The notes beneath the pieces were generated by a model. It ran no database searches, was not told where the DNA came from, and was given only the letters and a program-made list of their open reading frames with translations. Both the position numbers and the translations under genes were made by a program. A DNA stretch of 64,000 bases from Spirochaetaceae bacterium (lineage in GTDB: Bacteria; Spirochaetota; Spirochaetia; Treponematales; Rectinemataceae): NCBI GenBank assembly GCA_025358255.1, contig JANYKC010000027.1:44077-108076 (forward strand), given 5' to 3'. This document shows positions 8,903 to 17,805 of the stretch, one piece after another (position 1 is the first letter of the stretch; each line of letters starts with the position of its first letter).

Positions 8903-8921
8903 CTCATGAGGACAAAGCGCC

Positions 8922-10064
8922 CTAGAAATGCAGGAGGAACTGGATGTTCCAGAAGAAAGCCTCGGTGGAGGTATAGGTTGTGTAGATGGAGGACCCGTCG
9001 GGCAGCTTGAGGCCGGCGAAAGCGCCGAGGTTCACGAAATCGAAGACATTGAAGTTGAGGCCGGCGCCGGTCGACATGATGGCGCCGCTTGCGTCCTTGT
9101 TCGCGCCTGAGTCGTTGGCAAAGCCCGAGTAATAGCCCGCATCGAAAAACCCGTAGAGCATGGAGACAAGCCAGGCCTGGTGGAAAAGCGCCGGCAGGAT
9201 GGCCCGGACTTCGCCATTGGCCACGAGCTTGAGTGAGGAATCGAAGCTGTTCGAGGGATACCCGCGTACGCAATCGCCAAGGCTGCCGCGCAGGTCGCGG
9301 CCACCGAAGCTCTGCATGACCCAGATAGGCACGTGGCCCCCACTGGCATAGTCCGCGCTCGCGAAGCCGGCGAGATAGAGGGAAAAGGCATTGAGCTTTT
9401 CGTCCGATGCTTGCCCCGTGGACACGAGGGGAAGATATCCCTTGGCCTTGAGCGTAAAGCGCAGGAAATCGGATTCACGGGCCGCTTCATTCAGGGCATC
9501 TGGACCGTATTCCCCCGAAAGCTCTGCGAAGACGCCCGAGTATACCCGGCGCGAATCCCTGGCCGTGTTGTCGTATGCCAGTCCGGCAAGGAAGGAATTG
9601 CCAAAGATGCCCTCCATGTCCGTGAAGGCAAGGGCGGAAAGGCTGGTGTCATAAAAGTCATAGCGGCCGCGATAGAAGGCGAATGCCTCGACCAGGTTTC
9701 CTTTTTCCTTCTGAGCAAGGCCCAGCGTCGCGCCGAGGGCCCACTGGAAATTGGGCGACTGGTAGCGATACGCACCGTCAAAGGCGCCGGGTTCGGTCCG
9801 GACATCGCCGGTGACTGGATCGCGGAGGATGCGGCCATCCTCGTAGCCGCCACGGAGGCGGGCAACCGCAGTGAGGGGGGAGTTGCCCAGCGCCCCGATA
9901 GGAAGGCCGAACTGCAGGTCGGCGCCGGTCGGCACCGGCAATCCCGTCACTCCCGGGATCGCCCAGTCCAGGGCGATTCCCTTGAAATCGAACTGAAGCC
10001 CTTCCGCGGACAGGGCTCCAAGGAAAAGGGCAATAAGGGCTGTACATGCGATGCTGCGTTTCAT
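8922..10064 (-). CDS. Omp85-like outer-membrane beta-barrel protein without POTRA domains
   Basis: A 380-residue exported protein: signal peptide (MKRSIACTALIALFLGALSAEG) followed by many alternating amphipathic strands with aromatic girdles. The C-terminal third resembles the Omp85/BamA barrel: a VRGY motif (GDCVRGYPSNSFDSS), the following NGEVRAILPAL strand, a FFDAGYYSG turn and a final strand ending in Phe (NIQFLLHF), the usual recognition end for the BAM machinery. There is no room for periplasmic POTRA domains, so a role as an assembly factor like BamA is unlikely; a patatin-free Omp85 or simple barrel is more probable. AGGAGG lies 6 bases before the ATG. Single-gene unit with its own terminator. 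Confidence 0.7.
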   Translation of the reverse strand: MKRSIACTALIALFLGALSAEGLQFDFKGIALDWAIPGVTGLPVPTGADLQFGLPIGALGNSPLTAVARLRGGYEDGRILRDPVTGDVRTEPGAFDGAYRYQSPNFQWALGATLGLAQKEKGNLVEAFAFYRGRYDFYDTSLSALAFTDMEGIFGNSFLAGLAYDNTARDSRRVYSGVFAELSGEYGPDALNEAARESDFLRFTLKAKGYLPLVSTGQASDEKLNAFSLYLAGFASADYASGGHVPIWVMQSFGGRDLRGSLGDCVRGYPSNSFDSSLKLVANGEVRAILPALFHQAWLVSMLYGFFDAGYYSGFANDSGANKDASGAIMSTGAGLNFNVFDFVNLGAFAGLKLPDGSSIYTTYTSTEAFFWNIQFLLHF

Positions 10065-10330
10065 GCTGGCCTCCTGACGGAAGCGTCAGTATAGACCGTC
10101 ACGCTCATCGATCGCAAGCAAAAAGGTGGACATGGATGCAGGACGACTGCCATCCGACGTGAAGGTGCTTTCAATTAAGCGAAGTTTACCCCAGGCGAGC
10201 GGGGCTGATTCCACCCTTCGCCCGGGTCTTCCTTGAAGTCGCAGCCGGTCTGGCCTGTGCGTGGGCAGTCGCGCCATTCAAGGCTCCGCCACAGTCTCCG
10301 GTGATTCCGCATGGCCGAAGCGCCGCAGCA
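10065..10330. other. Intergenic region without recognised gene
   Basis: About 270 bases between the barrel gene start and the tRNA-Arg terminator. The only ORF (10086-10277, minus) has Arg/Pro/Ser-rich composition typical of a shadow frame and no Shine-Dalgarno. The region presumably carries the barrel-gene promoter, but no clear -35/-10 pair was seen. Confidence 0.5.
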
Positions 10331-10362
10331 AAATAAAAGTTGCGCAGGCCTTGCCTGCGCAA
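10331..10362 (-). terminator. Terminator of tRNA-Arg
   Basis: A 10-bp stem (GTTGCGCAGG / CCTGCGCAAC) is followed on the minus strand by CTTTTATTTTG, 6 bases after the tRNA 3' end. Confidence 0.85.
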
Positions 10363-10368
10363 CCGAAG

Positions 10369-10442
10369 TGGGACCAGCCCGGCTCGAACGGGCGACCTGC
10401 TGCTTAGAAGGCAGCTGCTCTATCCGGTTGAGCTATGATCCC
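10369..10442 (-). tRNA. tRNA-Arg (anticodon TCT)
   Basis: Reading the minus strand gives a full cloverleaf: acceptor GGGATCA / TGGTCCC (one T-G pair), anticodon stem CTGC...GCAG with loop CTTCTAA (anticodon TCT), and a T arm containing GTTCGAGC. The discriminator base is A and the CCA end is not encoded. It lies downstream of tRNA-Pro on the same strand and may share its promoter. Confidence 0.95.
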
Positions 10443-10444
10443 CC

Positions 10445-10511
10445 GTGAACGAAGCGCTCAAGTCGCTTAAGCGCTCCGTTCACGCGCAATTCCGCTTTTT
10501 AAGGAATTGCG
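10445..10511. repeat. Two adjacent inverted repeats upstream of tRNA-Arg
   Basis: First: 14-bp arms at 10445-10458 and 10470-10483 (GTGAACGAAGCGCT / AGCGCTCCGTTCAC, one mismatch). Second: perfect 9-bp arms at 10485-10493 and 10503-10511 (CGCAATTCC / GGAATTGCG). They lie within the possible tRNA-Pro to tRNA-Arg transcript and could act in processing; function not known. Confidence 0.6.
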
Positions 10512-10608
10512 AACATGGCATCTCGAAAGCTCCTGCGGCGCATCGACCGGGCGACGCATTCGCCGTCATGCGGCCTTTTCGCCCCGGCTCCTGCCCTCTA
10601 GCGGAGCG

Positions 10609-10640
10609 CAGGCCTTGCGCCGCTCAGGCCTTGCGCCGCG
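10609..10640. repeat. Tandem 16-bp duplication
   Basis: CAGGCCTTGCGCCGCT is followed at once by the same 16 bases with the last base changed to G, in non-coding DNA between the two tRNA genes. Probably a replication-slippage duplication. Confidence 0.7.
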
Positions 10641-10683
10641 CACATTGATCCCTGCGGCTCGCGGCAGGCAAAACGCAGGCAAA

Positions 10684-10756
10684 TCGGGACGGGGGGATTC
10701 GAACCCCCGATCTCCTGGTCCCAAACCAGGTGCCTTAGCCTCTAGGCTACGTCCCG
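10684..10756 (-). tRNA. tRNA-Pro (anticodon TGG)
   Basis: On the minus strand the acceptor is CGGGACG / CGTCCCG, the anticodon stem-loop is CCTGG-TTTGGGA-CCAGG (anticodon TGG) and the T arm has GGGGGTTCGAATCCCCC. The discriminator is A and CCA is not encoded. A strong promoter lies immediately upstream. Confidence 0.96.
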
Positions 10757-10765
10757 GAGCGCATA

Positions 10766-10794
10766 AATTAGTCCGCGAGCGGCATATATGTCAA
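10766..10794 (-). promoter_or_regulatory. Sigma-70-type promoter for tRNA-Pro
   Basis: On the minus strand a perfect -35 TTGACA (10789-10794) is separated by 17 bases from CTAATT (10766-10771); the next base would also allow TAATTT. The -10 lies about 10 bases upstream of the mature tRNA 5' end. Confidence 0.7.
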
Positions 10795-10832
10795 TAAGCA
10801 GGGGGAGTGCCTTTTGTGGAGGGATTTTCTCC

Positions 10833-10861
10833 TTGACAGCGATAAATTCGGGTCTTAACAT
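10833..10861 (+). promoter_or_regulatory. Sigma-70-type promoter for the EF-G-like gene
   Basis: TTGACA (10833-10838), 17-base spacer, TAACAT (10856-10861), followed by about 60 bases of leader and AAGGAG just before the ATG at 10925. Confidence 0.75.
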
Positions 10862-10924
10862 AGCAAGGCCTTTTTATTCACATTCAGGTGACAGTCATCG
10901 CTGAGCACCCTCCAAGGAGCAATT

Positions 10925-13021
10925 ATGGCGTATTCGACCGACCTCATCCGGAACGTGGCCATAGCCGGTCACGGCGGCACGGGCAAGACATCCTTGCTCG
11001 AGCACGTCCTTTTCCAGGGTGGAGCGATCGGGAAGCCCGAGACGATAGAGTCCGGCAAGACCGTGAGTGATTCTGGTGAAGACGAGATCGCCCGCAAGAT
11101 CTCCGTCCATGCCTCCCTCTCCCATGTGACGATGAAGGACGTGAAGATCAATTTCATCGACACGCCGGGCTCCTCCGATTTTGTCGGTGAAGTGATCCTT
11201 GCCTTCCGTGCCTGTGAATCCGCCCTCCTCCTCGTGGACGGAAGGTCGGGAGTGCAGATGGAGACCATCAAGCTCTGGAGGAACCTCGATTCGCGCAAGC
11301 AGCCCAGGGCGATCTTCGTTTCCCGCCTTGACGAGGAAAGGGCCTCATATGCGAGATCCCTAGAGGACCTGCATGACAGGTTCAAGGTGACACCCGTCGC
11401 GATCACCATCCCGATCGGTGAAGGCGCAGGCATCAAGGGCGTCGTGGACATCCTGAACCAGGTCGCCTATGCGGCCCCCGCCACCCACGACCAGAAGGAA
11501 GTCCCCGGTCCCGTCCCCGCTGAAATGCAGGCGCTGGTGGCTGAATACCGCGCCAAGCTCTACGAAGCCGCGGCCGAAGGCGATGACGAGCTCATGGAGA
11601 AATACCTGAGCGAAGGGGAACTCACCCAAGAGGAGACCCTCAGGGGTTTGCGCGAATCCATGGCCGCCGACACCTGCTTTCCGGCGTTCGCGGGAGCGGG
11701 AGCGAAGAACATCGGCACCGAAGCCCTCCTGGAATTCATCATCGCATCTGCTCCCTCCCCCCTGCTGGCCCACAAGGAGACGACGGTCGATCATGACCAG
11801 AACGAGGTCGAGGTTCCGATTGATCCGGCAAAGCCGGCAAGCGCCCTTGTCGTGAAGACTCAGATCGACCAGTTCTCGGGCCGCCTTTCCTACGTGAAAG
11901 TCGTGACGGGAACCCTTTCTCCCGATCTTGAGATCATGAATCTCCGTGACGGGCACAGGGAGAAATTCGCCAAGCTCTATACCGCCCAGGGGAAGAAACT
12001 CGAGGAAGCCGGAAGCCTCGCTGCCGGAGACATCGGCATCATCGCCAAATCCGCCTCGCTCAAGACCAATGACACCCTTGCGGCCGGCGACAAGGCGCTT
12101 CCCTACAAGCGCCTTACGCTCCCCACCCCCGTCCATACCCTCGCGATCACCGCGACCAACAAGAAGGAAGAGGACAAGCTCAACGAGAGCCTCCTCAAGG
12201 CAGCCGAGGAGGATCTCACCTTCCAGGTGCATTTCAACGTGGAGACGAAGGAGACTGTCATCGCCGGCATGGGCGAGCTCCAGATCAACATGATCCTCGA
12301 CAAGATCAAGAACATGTCGAGGATTGTCGCCGAGACCAGGGTTCCGCGCGTCGCCTACCGGGAGACGATCACGAAGAAGGCGACCGCGGAATACACCCAC
12401 AAGAAGCAGACCGGGGGTCACGGGCAATACGCCCGCGTCGTCTTCGACCTCGAACCCCTCGAGAGGGGAACCGGCTATCAGTTCGAAAACAAGCTTTTCG
12501 GCCAGTCCGTCTCCAAGGGTTTCATCCCGGGCATCGAGAAGGGCATCCACCAGGCGATGGAAATGGGCGTTGTGGCCGGCTACCCTGTGGTCGACGTGAA
12601 AACCGCGATCACCGACGGGAAGGAGCATCCGGTAGACTCCTCCGAAATGGCCTTCAAGCTGGCCTCGCGGGGAGCCTTCCGCGAAGCCAGCCGGAACGCC
12701 GGGGCGGTGCTCCTCGAGCCCATCATGAACCTAAGGGTCTATGTCGAGGAAAAAAGCCTTGGCGACGTCATGTCCGACCTTTCAAGCCGCCGCGGCCGAA
12801 TCTCGGGACAGAATCCCTTGGGGGGCGGCATCGTCGAGATAGATGCGCAGGTCCCGCAAGCGGAACTCCTTCGCTATGCGATCGACCTCCGCTCCATGAC
12901 AAGCGGCACGGGGTCCTTCGCGGTCGACTTCGACCACTACTCGCCGATCACGGGCAAGATCGCAGAGGATGTCACCAAGGCCGCCTCCGCCTTCAGGACG
13001 CACGAAGAAGAGGAAGAATAG
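10925..13021 (+). CDS. Elongation factor G-like GTPase (divergent EF-G paralogue)
   Basis: A 698-residue protein with the five-domain layout of EF-G: P-loop GHGGTGKTS (about residue 15), DTPGSSDF (G3), domain II (near residue 310 onward), the domain IV core KKQTGGHGQYARV, and a C-terminal domain ending in an acidic tail. It departs from canonical translocases: the G4 motif NKxD is SRLD (VSRLDEE), and the switch I RGITI sequence is missing (ARKISVHASL). It belongs with the EF-G-like/FusA2 group rather than FusA. Spirochaetes often carry more than one EF-G; the role of this type is uncertain (ribosome-associated, possibly stress or recycling). It has its own strong promoter, SD AAGGAG and terminator, so it is expressed alone rather than in the str operon. 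Confidence 0.88.
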   Translation: MAYSTDLIRNVAIAGHGGTGKTSLLEHVLFQGGAIGKPETIESGKTVSDSGEDEIARKISVHASLSHVTMKDVKINFIDTPGSSDFVGEVILAFRACESALLLVDGRSGVQMETIKLWRNLDSRKQPRAIFVSRLDEERASYARSLEDLHDRFKVTPVAITIPIGEGAGIKGVVDILNQVAYAAPATHDQKEVPGPVPAEMQALVAEYRAKLYEAAAEGDDELMEKYLSEGELTQEETLRGLRESMAADTCFPAFAGAGAKNIGTEALLEFIIASAPSPLLAHKETTVDHDQNEVEVPIDPAKPASALVVKTQIDQFSGRLSYVKVVTGTLSPDLEIMNLRDGHREKFAKLYTAQGKKLEEAGSLAAGDIGIIAKSASLKTNDTLAAGDKALPYKRLTLPTPVHTLAITATNKKEEDKLNESLLKAAEEDLTFQVHFNVETKETVIAGMGELQINMILDKIKNMSRIVAETRVPRVAYRETITKKATAEYTHKKQTGGHGQYARVVFDLEPLERGTGYQFENKLFGQSVSKGFIPGIEKGIHQAMEMGVVAGYPVVDVKTAITDGKEHPVDSSEMAFKLASRGAFREASRNAGAVLLEPIMNLRVYVEEKSLGDVMSDLSSRRGRISGQNPLGGGIVEIDAQVPQAELLRYAIDLRSMTSGTGSFAVDFDHYSPITGKIAEDVTKAASAFRTHEEEEE

Positions 13022-13039
13022 GCCCAATTAGGATATAAA

Positions 13040-13080
13040 AGCCCCCGTGCGCCATCCTGGCGGACGGGGGCTTTCCTTTT
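13040..13080 (+). terminator. Rho-independent terminator of the EF-G-like gene
   Basis: Perfect 9-bp stem AGCCCCCGT / ACGGGGGCT, 15-base loop, then TTCCTTTT, 18 bases past the stop. Confidence 0.9.
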
Positions 13081-13134
13081 GACGCCGGCGAAGGGGACCT
13101 TGCCATTTCAGCCGGTTTTTTGTACCTTTCGGGC

Positions 13135-14511
13135 ATGAGCAAAAGCGCGACGGCATTATGCTTCCTTTTGGCCTCCTTGGCCCTCGCCTCCTGCGCCAGC
13201 TCAAGGCCTGCCGCTTCGCCAGACCTGCCGCCCGATGCGATCGCTCGGTCGAGCGACGCCGTCATGGCCGGAAGCCTCCTTGAGTGGAGACCGGGAAAGC
13301 CCACTTTGCCTGCGGAAAGCCGCCGCCTCCTTGCGCTTTTTTCGCCTTCCCTCCTCAAGACCCAATTCGGGCAGGAAGTCCTGGATGCGGTTGGCTATCC
13401 TGCCTGGCGCAAGGAAAGGAGCCCGGGGCTTGTCGGAACCCAAACCATCGTGGTGGGTTTCGCGGCCCGCCAGATAGCTGGCGGCCTCGACCGGCAGTCA
13501 GGGAGCATATTCCTTCCGAGCGATTGGCAGGAAAGCGACAAACCTCTTAGTTGGGTCCTTTTCTTCAAGGGAACGGAGCTCCTGCGCGATGAGACACCGT
13601 CCAACGGCAAGGGCCTTGAGTTGCCCATCATCAGGCTCCTCGCCTCCCTTGGATACGCGGTCTTCGCGCCGGATTACGTGGGGATGGCCGCTTCCATGGG
13701 CATCCAGGAATATTGCGTTCCGGATTCGCTGGCCAATTCCGGGAGCGATGGCCTTGCGGCGGCGAGAGCTTGGCTGTCGAAGGCGCGGCGGGGAGGGAAG
13801 GATCCACTCAAGGAGAGCGGCCGCCTTTACATCGTCGGCTATTCCGAAGGCGGGCTTTCGGCCATGGCCGCGGTCCAAAGCATTGCGTCGAAAAGGCTCA
13901 TGGCGCCGGGGTTGGAGCTTGCCGCGGCTTGGCCGATGGCGGCCCCCCTCAACCTCATGTCCGCTGTCCCGTTCCTGACAGAGGAACCGGCCATCCTCCG
14001 CCGACCCGACTACCAGGTCTACATAGCGATGGGCTGGGCGAGGGCCTATCCCGGCATCGTCAACCTCTCCGACATCCTCCTGCCGCGAACCATTTCCGAA
14101 ATCGTCCCCCTCTTTGACGGGAAGCACTCGGGCGACTCGATATGCGTCTCCATCGCAAGGACAGTCGGAAAGCAAATAGGCAAGGTCACGGACAAAGACC
14201 TCTTCACCGCCTCCTTCCTCCAAGGCCTGCGTGCCGATCCCTTGTCGCTGCCGTACTTCCTTGCCCAGGACAAGGCCCGGCTCGATCGCTTCATTCCCCC
14301 AGCCGGTCTCCACCTCGTGCTCATGGCCTCTGAGACCGATGAGATCGTGCGCTTTTCGAACAGCGAGGATGAGTACCTCTTTGTCAAGAGAATGGCCCCG
14401 TCGTCAAGCATCGAACTTGTGCGGCTTTCCGCACGGGATCATGGGCGCGGTGCCGTTGAGGGAATGCTGTACGCCATAGTCGACATGGATAGAAGGGAAA
14501 GGGCCAGGTAG
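13135..14511 (+). CDS. Exported lipoprotein, alpha/beta-hydrolase (lipase/esterase-like)
   Basis: A 458-residue lipoprotein: hydrophobic signal followed by the lipobox LALASC, so the mature protein should be lipid-anchored. It then reads as an alpha/beta hydrolase of the secretory-lipase type: the nucleophile elbow is GYSEGG, a likely acid is in the MASETDEIVRF loop, and the His is probably in ARDHGRG close to the C-terminus. The start is taken as ATG 13135 (MSKSATALCF), because the track's TTG at 13120 adds five residues before the signal; neither has a strong SD. It stands alone after a terminator. The substrate is probably an ester or lipid outside the cytoplasm, but is not deducible. Confidence 0.78.
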   Translation: MSKSATALCFLLASLALASCASSRPAASPDLPPDAIARSSDAVMAGSLLEWRPGKPTLPAESRRLLALFSPSLLKTQFGQEVLDAVGYPAWRKERSPGLVGTQTIVVGFAARQIAGGLDRQSGSIFLPSDWQESDKPLSWVLFFKGTELLRDETPSNGKGLELPIIRLLASLGYAVFAPDYVGMAASMGIQEYCVPDSLANSGSDGLAAARAWLSKARRGGKDPLKESGRLYIVGYSEGGLSAMAAVQSIASKRLMAPGLELAAAWPMAAPLNLMSAVPFLTEEPAILRRPDYQVYIAMGWARAYPGIVNLSDILLPRTISEIVPLFDGKHSGDSICVSIARTVGKQIGKVTDKDLFTASFLQGLRADPLSLPYFLAQDKARLDRFIPPAGLHLVLMASETDEIVRFSNSEDEYLFVKRMAPSSSIELVRLSARDHGRGAVEGMLYAIVDMDRRERAR

Positions 14512-14573
14512 CGCCGATCACGGGGAGGTGACCGGAGTTACCTCGCTACCAGGCGGCTTTTCCCGATCACCAC

Positions 14574-15418
14574 CTAGCCGCCCAGTTCAGCCGAAAGCCC
14601 GGCAAAGCCCTGAAGTATCGAATCGGCGACCGTCCCGCTCGCCAGCTCGCCCCGGGAATCGAACTCGCAGCAGGCGATCAGGCTTTTCCTGAACCTGGCA
14701 TCGTTCCGGGTCGCGTCGCGGTGCGAATGGAATATGAAATTCCCGAGACAGCGGAATATGGGCTTGCCTTGATATAATTCTGGCCCCTGAAGTACAGGGG
14801 CGCCAGGCCCACGAAAACATCGGCGCCTGCGTCCACGCAAGCCCGCGCGAATTGCCTGGTCCAATCGGGGACAGTTTCCCACGCAGGCAACCAAGGATGG
14901 TGGTGGAGGCTCCCGATTCCAAAGTCGGCGCTTGCGCGCGCCGGCCTGATCGAGTCGAGACCTCTCTCCTTGTCCGAGGCATCGACAGGGCGCGTTTCCT
15001 CCACGGCCTCGCCCCGCTCCACACGACTGCCGAAGAAATCGAACGCCTCGCTCGCGGGGTCAAGGCGCTTCCCGTAGCCGACAAGGGCCTTTGCCGCCTT
15101 GCGCGCCTCTTCGCCGCATGCCTCACTGATGGCGCACAACCTGTCGTAGTCCTTGCCCGGAAGCCGCAGCGCCTGCCTCACGAGGAGGCGGTTGATGCCG
15201 GCCCGGGCCGGGTTTCCCGCGGCCGCGTCGCGGGCGTAGACGAAGTCGGGTGGGGGGGACGCGTCCTTTGCGACATGCGCGATTCGGCCGGCGGGAAGGT
15301 CAAGGTAGCGGGGGACCGCCGCTTCCGTCGCGTTTATTCCCGTTCCGCGTGCAGGAAGGCGCGGGCCGACGCTTCCCCGCAGGTGGAAGTATGCCTCCCG
15401 GCCCCAAGTCAAAGGCAC
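14574..15418 (-). pseudogene. CapA-family (poly-gamma-glutamate synthesis-like) remnant
   Basis: Two overlapping frames together spell the C-terminal part of a CapA-like metallophosphatase-fold protein. Frame one (14678-15418) gives AAVPRYLDLPAGRIA, GINRLLVRQALRL and FGIGSLHHHPW...VPDWTRQFARACVDAGADVFVGLAP; then a frameshift near 14780 moves the match to another frame with YQGKPIFRCLGNFIFHSH. The N-terminal region that normally carries the first metal-binding motif is absent, and the remnant abuts the 3' end of the CocE remnant. The gene is therefore frameshifted and 5'-truncated and almost certainly non-functional. Confidence 0.75.
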
Positions 15419-17130
15419 GGTTGTTCGCGAGGGAAAGCTAACGGAATCCTGTCCAGGAAAAGCAGTCGAGCAGCTCGGGTCCCGGATGGGCGTGATAGCC
15501 GTCCCTTTCCCTCCGCCTCTCCCGAGTTGGGCTTGACGTCAGAGCGCGGGAAGTTCGAGCTCGCTATGTCGAGCCGGATGCGATGTCCCTTCACGAAGAG
15601 GCTGCCCGTCGGGAAGGTCTCGACAAGGACTTCATAGCTCTTCCCGGGTTCCATGAGCCTGGGTTCCTCCCAGGAATCCCGGTACCTGGCTCGGGGTATC
15701 CCATCGGTGATGTTCATGCAAAAACCGCGTGGATAGTCGGCATTGGCTGGATATGCGTCGACAAGCCCCATGGTGAAATCGGTGTCGGGGCAGTCGGAGG
15801 AAATCCAGAGCCGCGCCTGTATCGGACCGGCAACCTCCGGGTCAGCCTCGAGGGGAGCCGTCTTGAAGACCAGCACGTCGGGCCTCCTGCCGAGGGGAAG
15901 GAAGGGAGGCTTGCAGCCGAAAAAACGCCCGTCCTCGACGTCCTCGACCTGGTCAAAGGCGCCGCTTACCATCACGGGCTCGCCCGAGGTTATCGCCCCA
16001 CCGATCGTCGGCGCGGGCCGCTCGAGGTCATGCCGCCAGGACAGGCCGACCGACTCGCGGGAAGGAGGGGAATGCTCGCGGCGGCCGACAGGTCCAAGCT
16101 GCAGTCCCATGGGAAGGGTCTTGGGAAGCGGCCAGCCAGCGCTGGCCTTCCAGGCTCCGCCATGGTCCATCCTCCCCGCCTGGTTCCTCCGCCTAGAACC
16201 TCCGCCCATGCGGAAATAGCGCACTTACGGCTCGGCATCAACGCCATTTTCGGTCATCCTGAGCCAGCGGTCGAACCAACGCAGCCTGAACTCGTCCAAG
16301 TCCGGGTCGACGGTTCCGTCCAACGTGGCATCAGGGCCTAAATCGACATCGCCGGAATAGGCCAACGATCGGTTGCCGTGGGTCCATGGTCCGAGGACCA
16401 GGCGAAGCGGCCCCTTGCCGAGGGCCGAGAGGCCGATGCAGTTCTCCGTAGCCGTCCTGGGATAGGGGTCATACCAACTGGACAGAATGACGAGAGGGAC
16501 GTCGGCGAACCTGCCGTACTGGCCGGCCGCCCAGAGGCCGAGCTTCTTCCAGTGGTCTCCGAAATCGCCGCTTGTCCATCGCTCGAGGAGTTAGTCCTCG
16601 TATTCGGGCACGGCGCTGATGGGTGAATTGCCAGGGCGCCAAGGCAGCCGCGTGAACCACGCCGCGATGTCCTGCGCGTCAAGGGCAGCCTGGGTATGGG
16701 CGTTGTAGGAAAGGCCCATGGTCCCGACCTTGCCATCGCACCACGCCTGCCTCGCATGCCATTCGACCGTGTCGTAGCCATCCTCGGCCTCGCCGAAGTA
16801 CTTGGCAAAGACGCCTTCGGAGCCGTAGCGGCTCCTGCAATCCTGGCCGGCGACGACATATCCACGGGCGGCGAACCATCGCGCCGTCGTGGCCTGTGAC
16901 TGTGGCCGTGGATCCTTGGCCGTTATCGAGCTCCGGATGCCGCTGGCGCGCTTGTCATAGGGGGTGCGTTCAAGGATTACGGGAAATGGTCCACGGTCTG
17001 GAAGCCCCTCGCCAGTGGCAGGCCGATAGATGTCTGTCGCCAGCCTCACCCCGTCACGCATGGGGACCATGACATCGCCTTCGAATGCGACAGCCCAAAG
17101 TCCGCCGTCCATCCTTTCAGCCTCAGTCAT
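15409..17130 (-). pseudogene. CocE/NonD-family (X-Pro dipeptidyl-peptidase S15-like) hydrolase broken by two in-frame TAA codons
   Basis: One continuous reading frame of about 574 codons, the usual CocE length, carries the whole family pattern: MVPMRDGVRLATDIYRPA and RTPYDKR at the N-terminus, the nucleophile region GTMGLSYNAHTQAA, the acid region SSWYDPYPRTA, the His region GPWTHGNRS, and the C-terminal jelly-roll (SSDCPDTDF, GHRIRLDIASSNFP). It is interrupted at 16591-16593 (after PEYED) and near 16225-16227 (before VRYFRMG) by TAA codons in that same frame. The track therefore shows it as separate ORFs. Start is taken as M at 17130. Short local frame slips near 16100 cannot be excluded. 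Likely a recently inactivated gene. Confidence 0.82.
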
Positions 17131-17377
17131 GGCCACCCCCGGCATTGGAATTCTTGGGCTAACTTGGAAGCCGGGTACAGGTCCATCGGATTCGGCCTCG
17201 GGATGCCCAACCCTGGCTTGAATACGAATCCCTTCTTCGTTGCGAACGCCGAGGTCTCAATAAAACGGGAGCTCGATGGACGCTCTGGTCAGACATCCCG
17301 CCGCGATGTCCGAATGGCCGTATTCGAATACATTGAGGAGCATTGCAATCGTTTCAGGATTCGCTCGCGGAATGGCT

Positions 17378-17716
17378 TCAGGCCGCCCGCAGCCGTACCC
17401 AGGAGAGCGGCTTAACTAGCTCTCCACCAAAGCCGGGCAAGTCCCTGCAGGCCTCGAAAGCGAGACGCACCGAATCGAAACGCGACAACCCTCCCCCTTC
17501 GAAGCCAACCAGGAAGGAGCCATCGCCGTCCTCAATGAGGGCAAGCACCGGAGGCGAGCCCATCGGGGCCGCGGCGGTGTTGGGTCGGAATGTCGAGAAA
17601 GCATGGCCATCGAAACAGGAGATGCCCCCGTTTCCACCGAACCAAAGGAGGCCATTCGGGTCCTGGAGCATGCAGTTCACCCTTGAGCCCGCAAGCCCCT
17701 GCCCGATGCCCAGCGA
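17378..17716 (-). pseudogene. Fragment of a two-component-regulator propeller (Reg_prop) protein
   Basis: The minus-strand frame spells GQGLAGSRVNCMLQDPNG followed by LLWFGGNGGISCFDG and a second blade-like stretch (VLALIEDGDGSFLVGFEGGGLSRFD). These are Reg_prop beta-propeller blades found in large hybrid sensor kinases. The frame is closed by stop codons on both sides (TAA just upstream of SLGIGQG) and only about 110 residues remain, so it is a fragment. No kinase or HTH portion was seen nearby. Confidence 0.6.
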
Positions 17717-17805
17717 TTAGCATGAAAGGCGCGAAGCGTCAGCCCCCGCAAGGTGCAAGGGAAAGCCGATGGCAATGCATGCCGCCATCCCCGAAGGACA
17801 AGAAG

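Noticed and set aside
11360-12628. Long minus-strand ORF (422 aa) opposite the EF-G-like gene
   Set aside because: Antisense shadow of a well-supported gene; GC-rich codons make such long open frames common. No SD or family motif.
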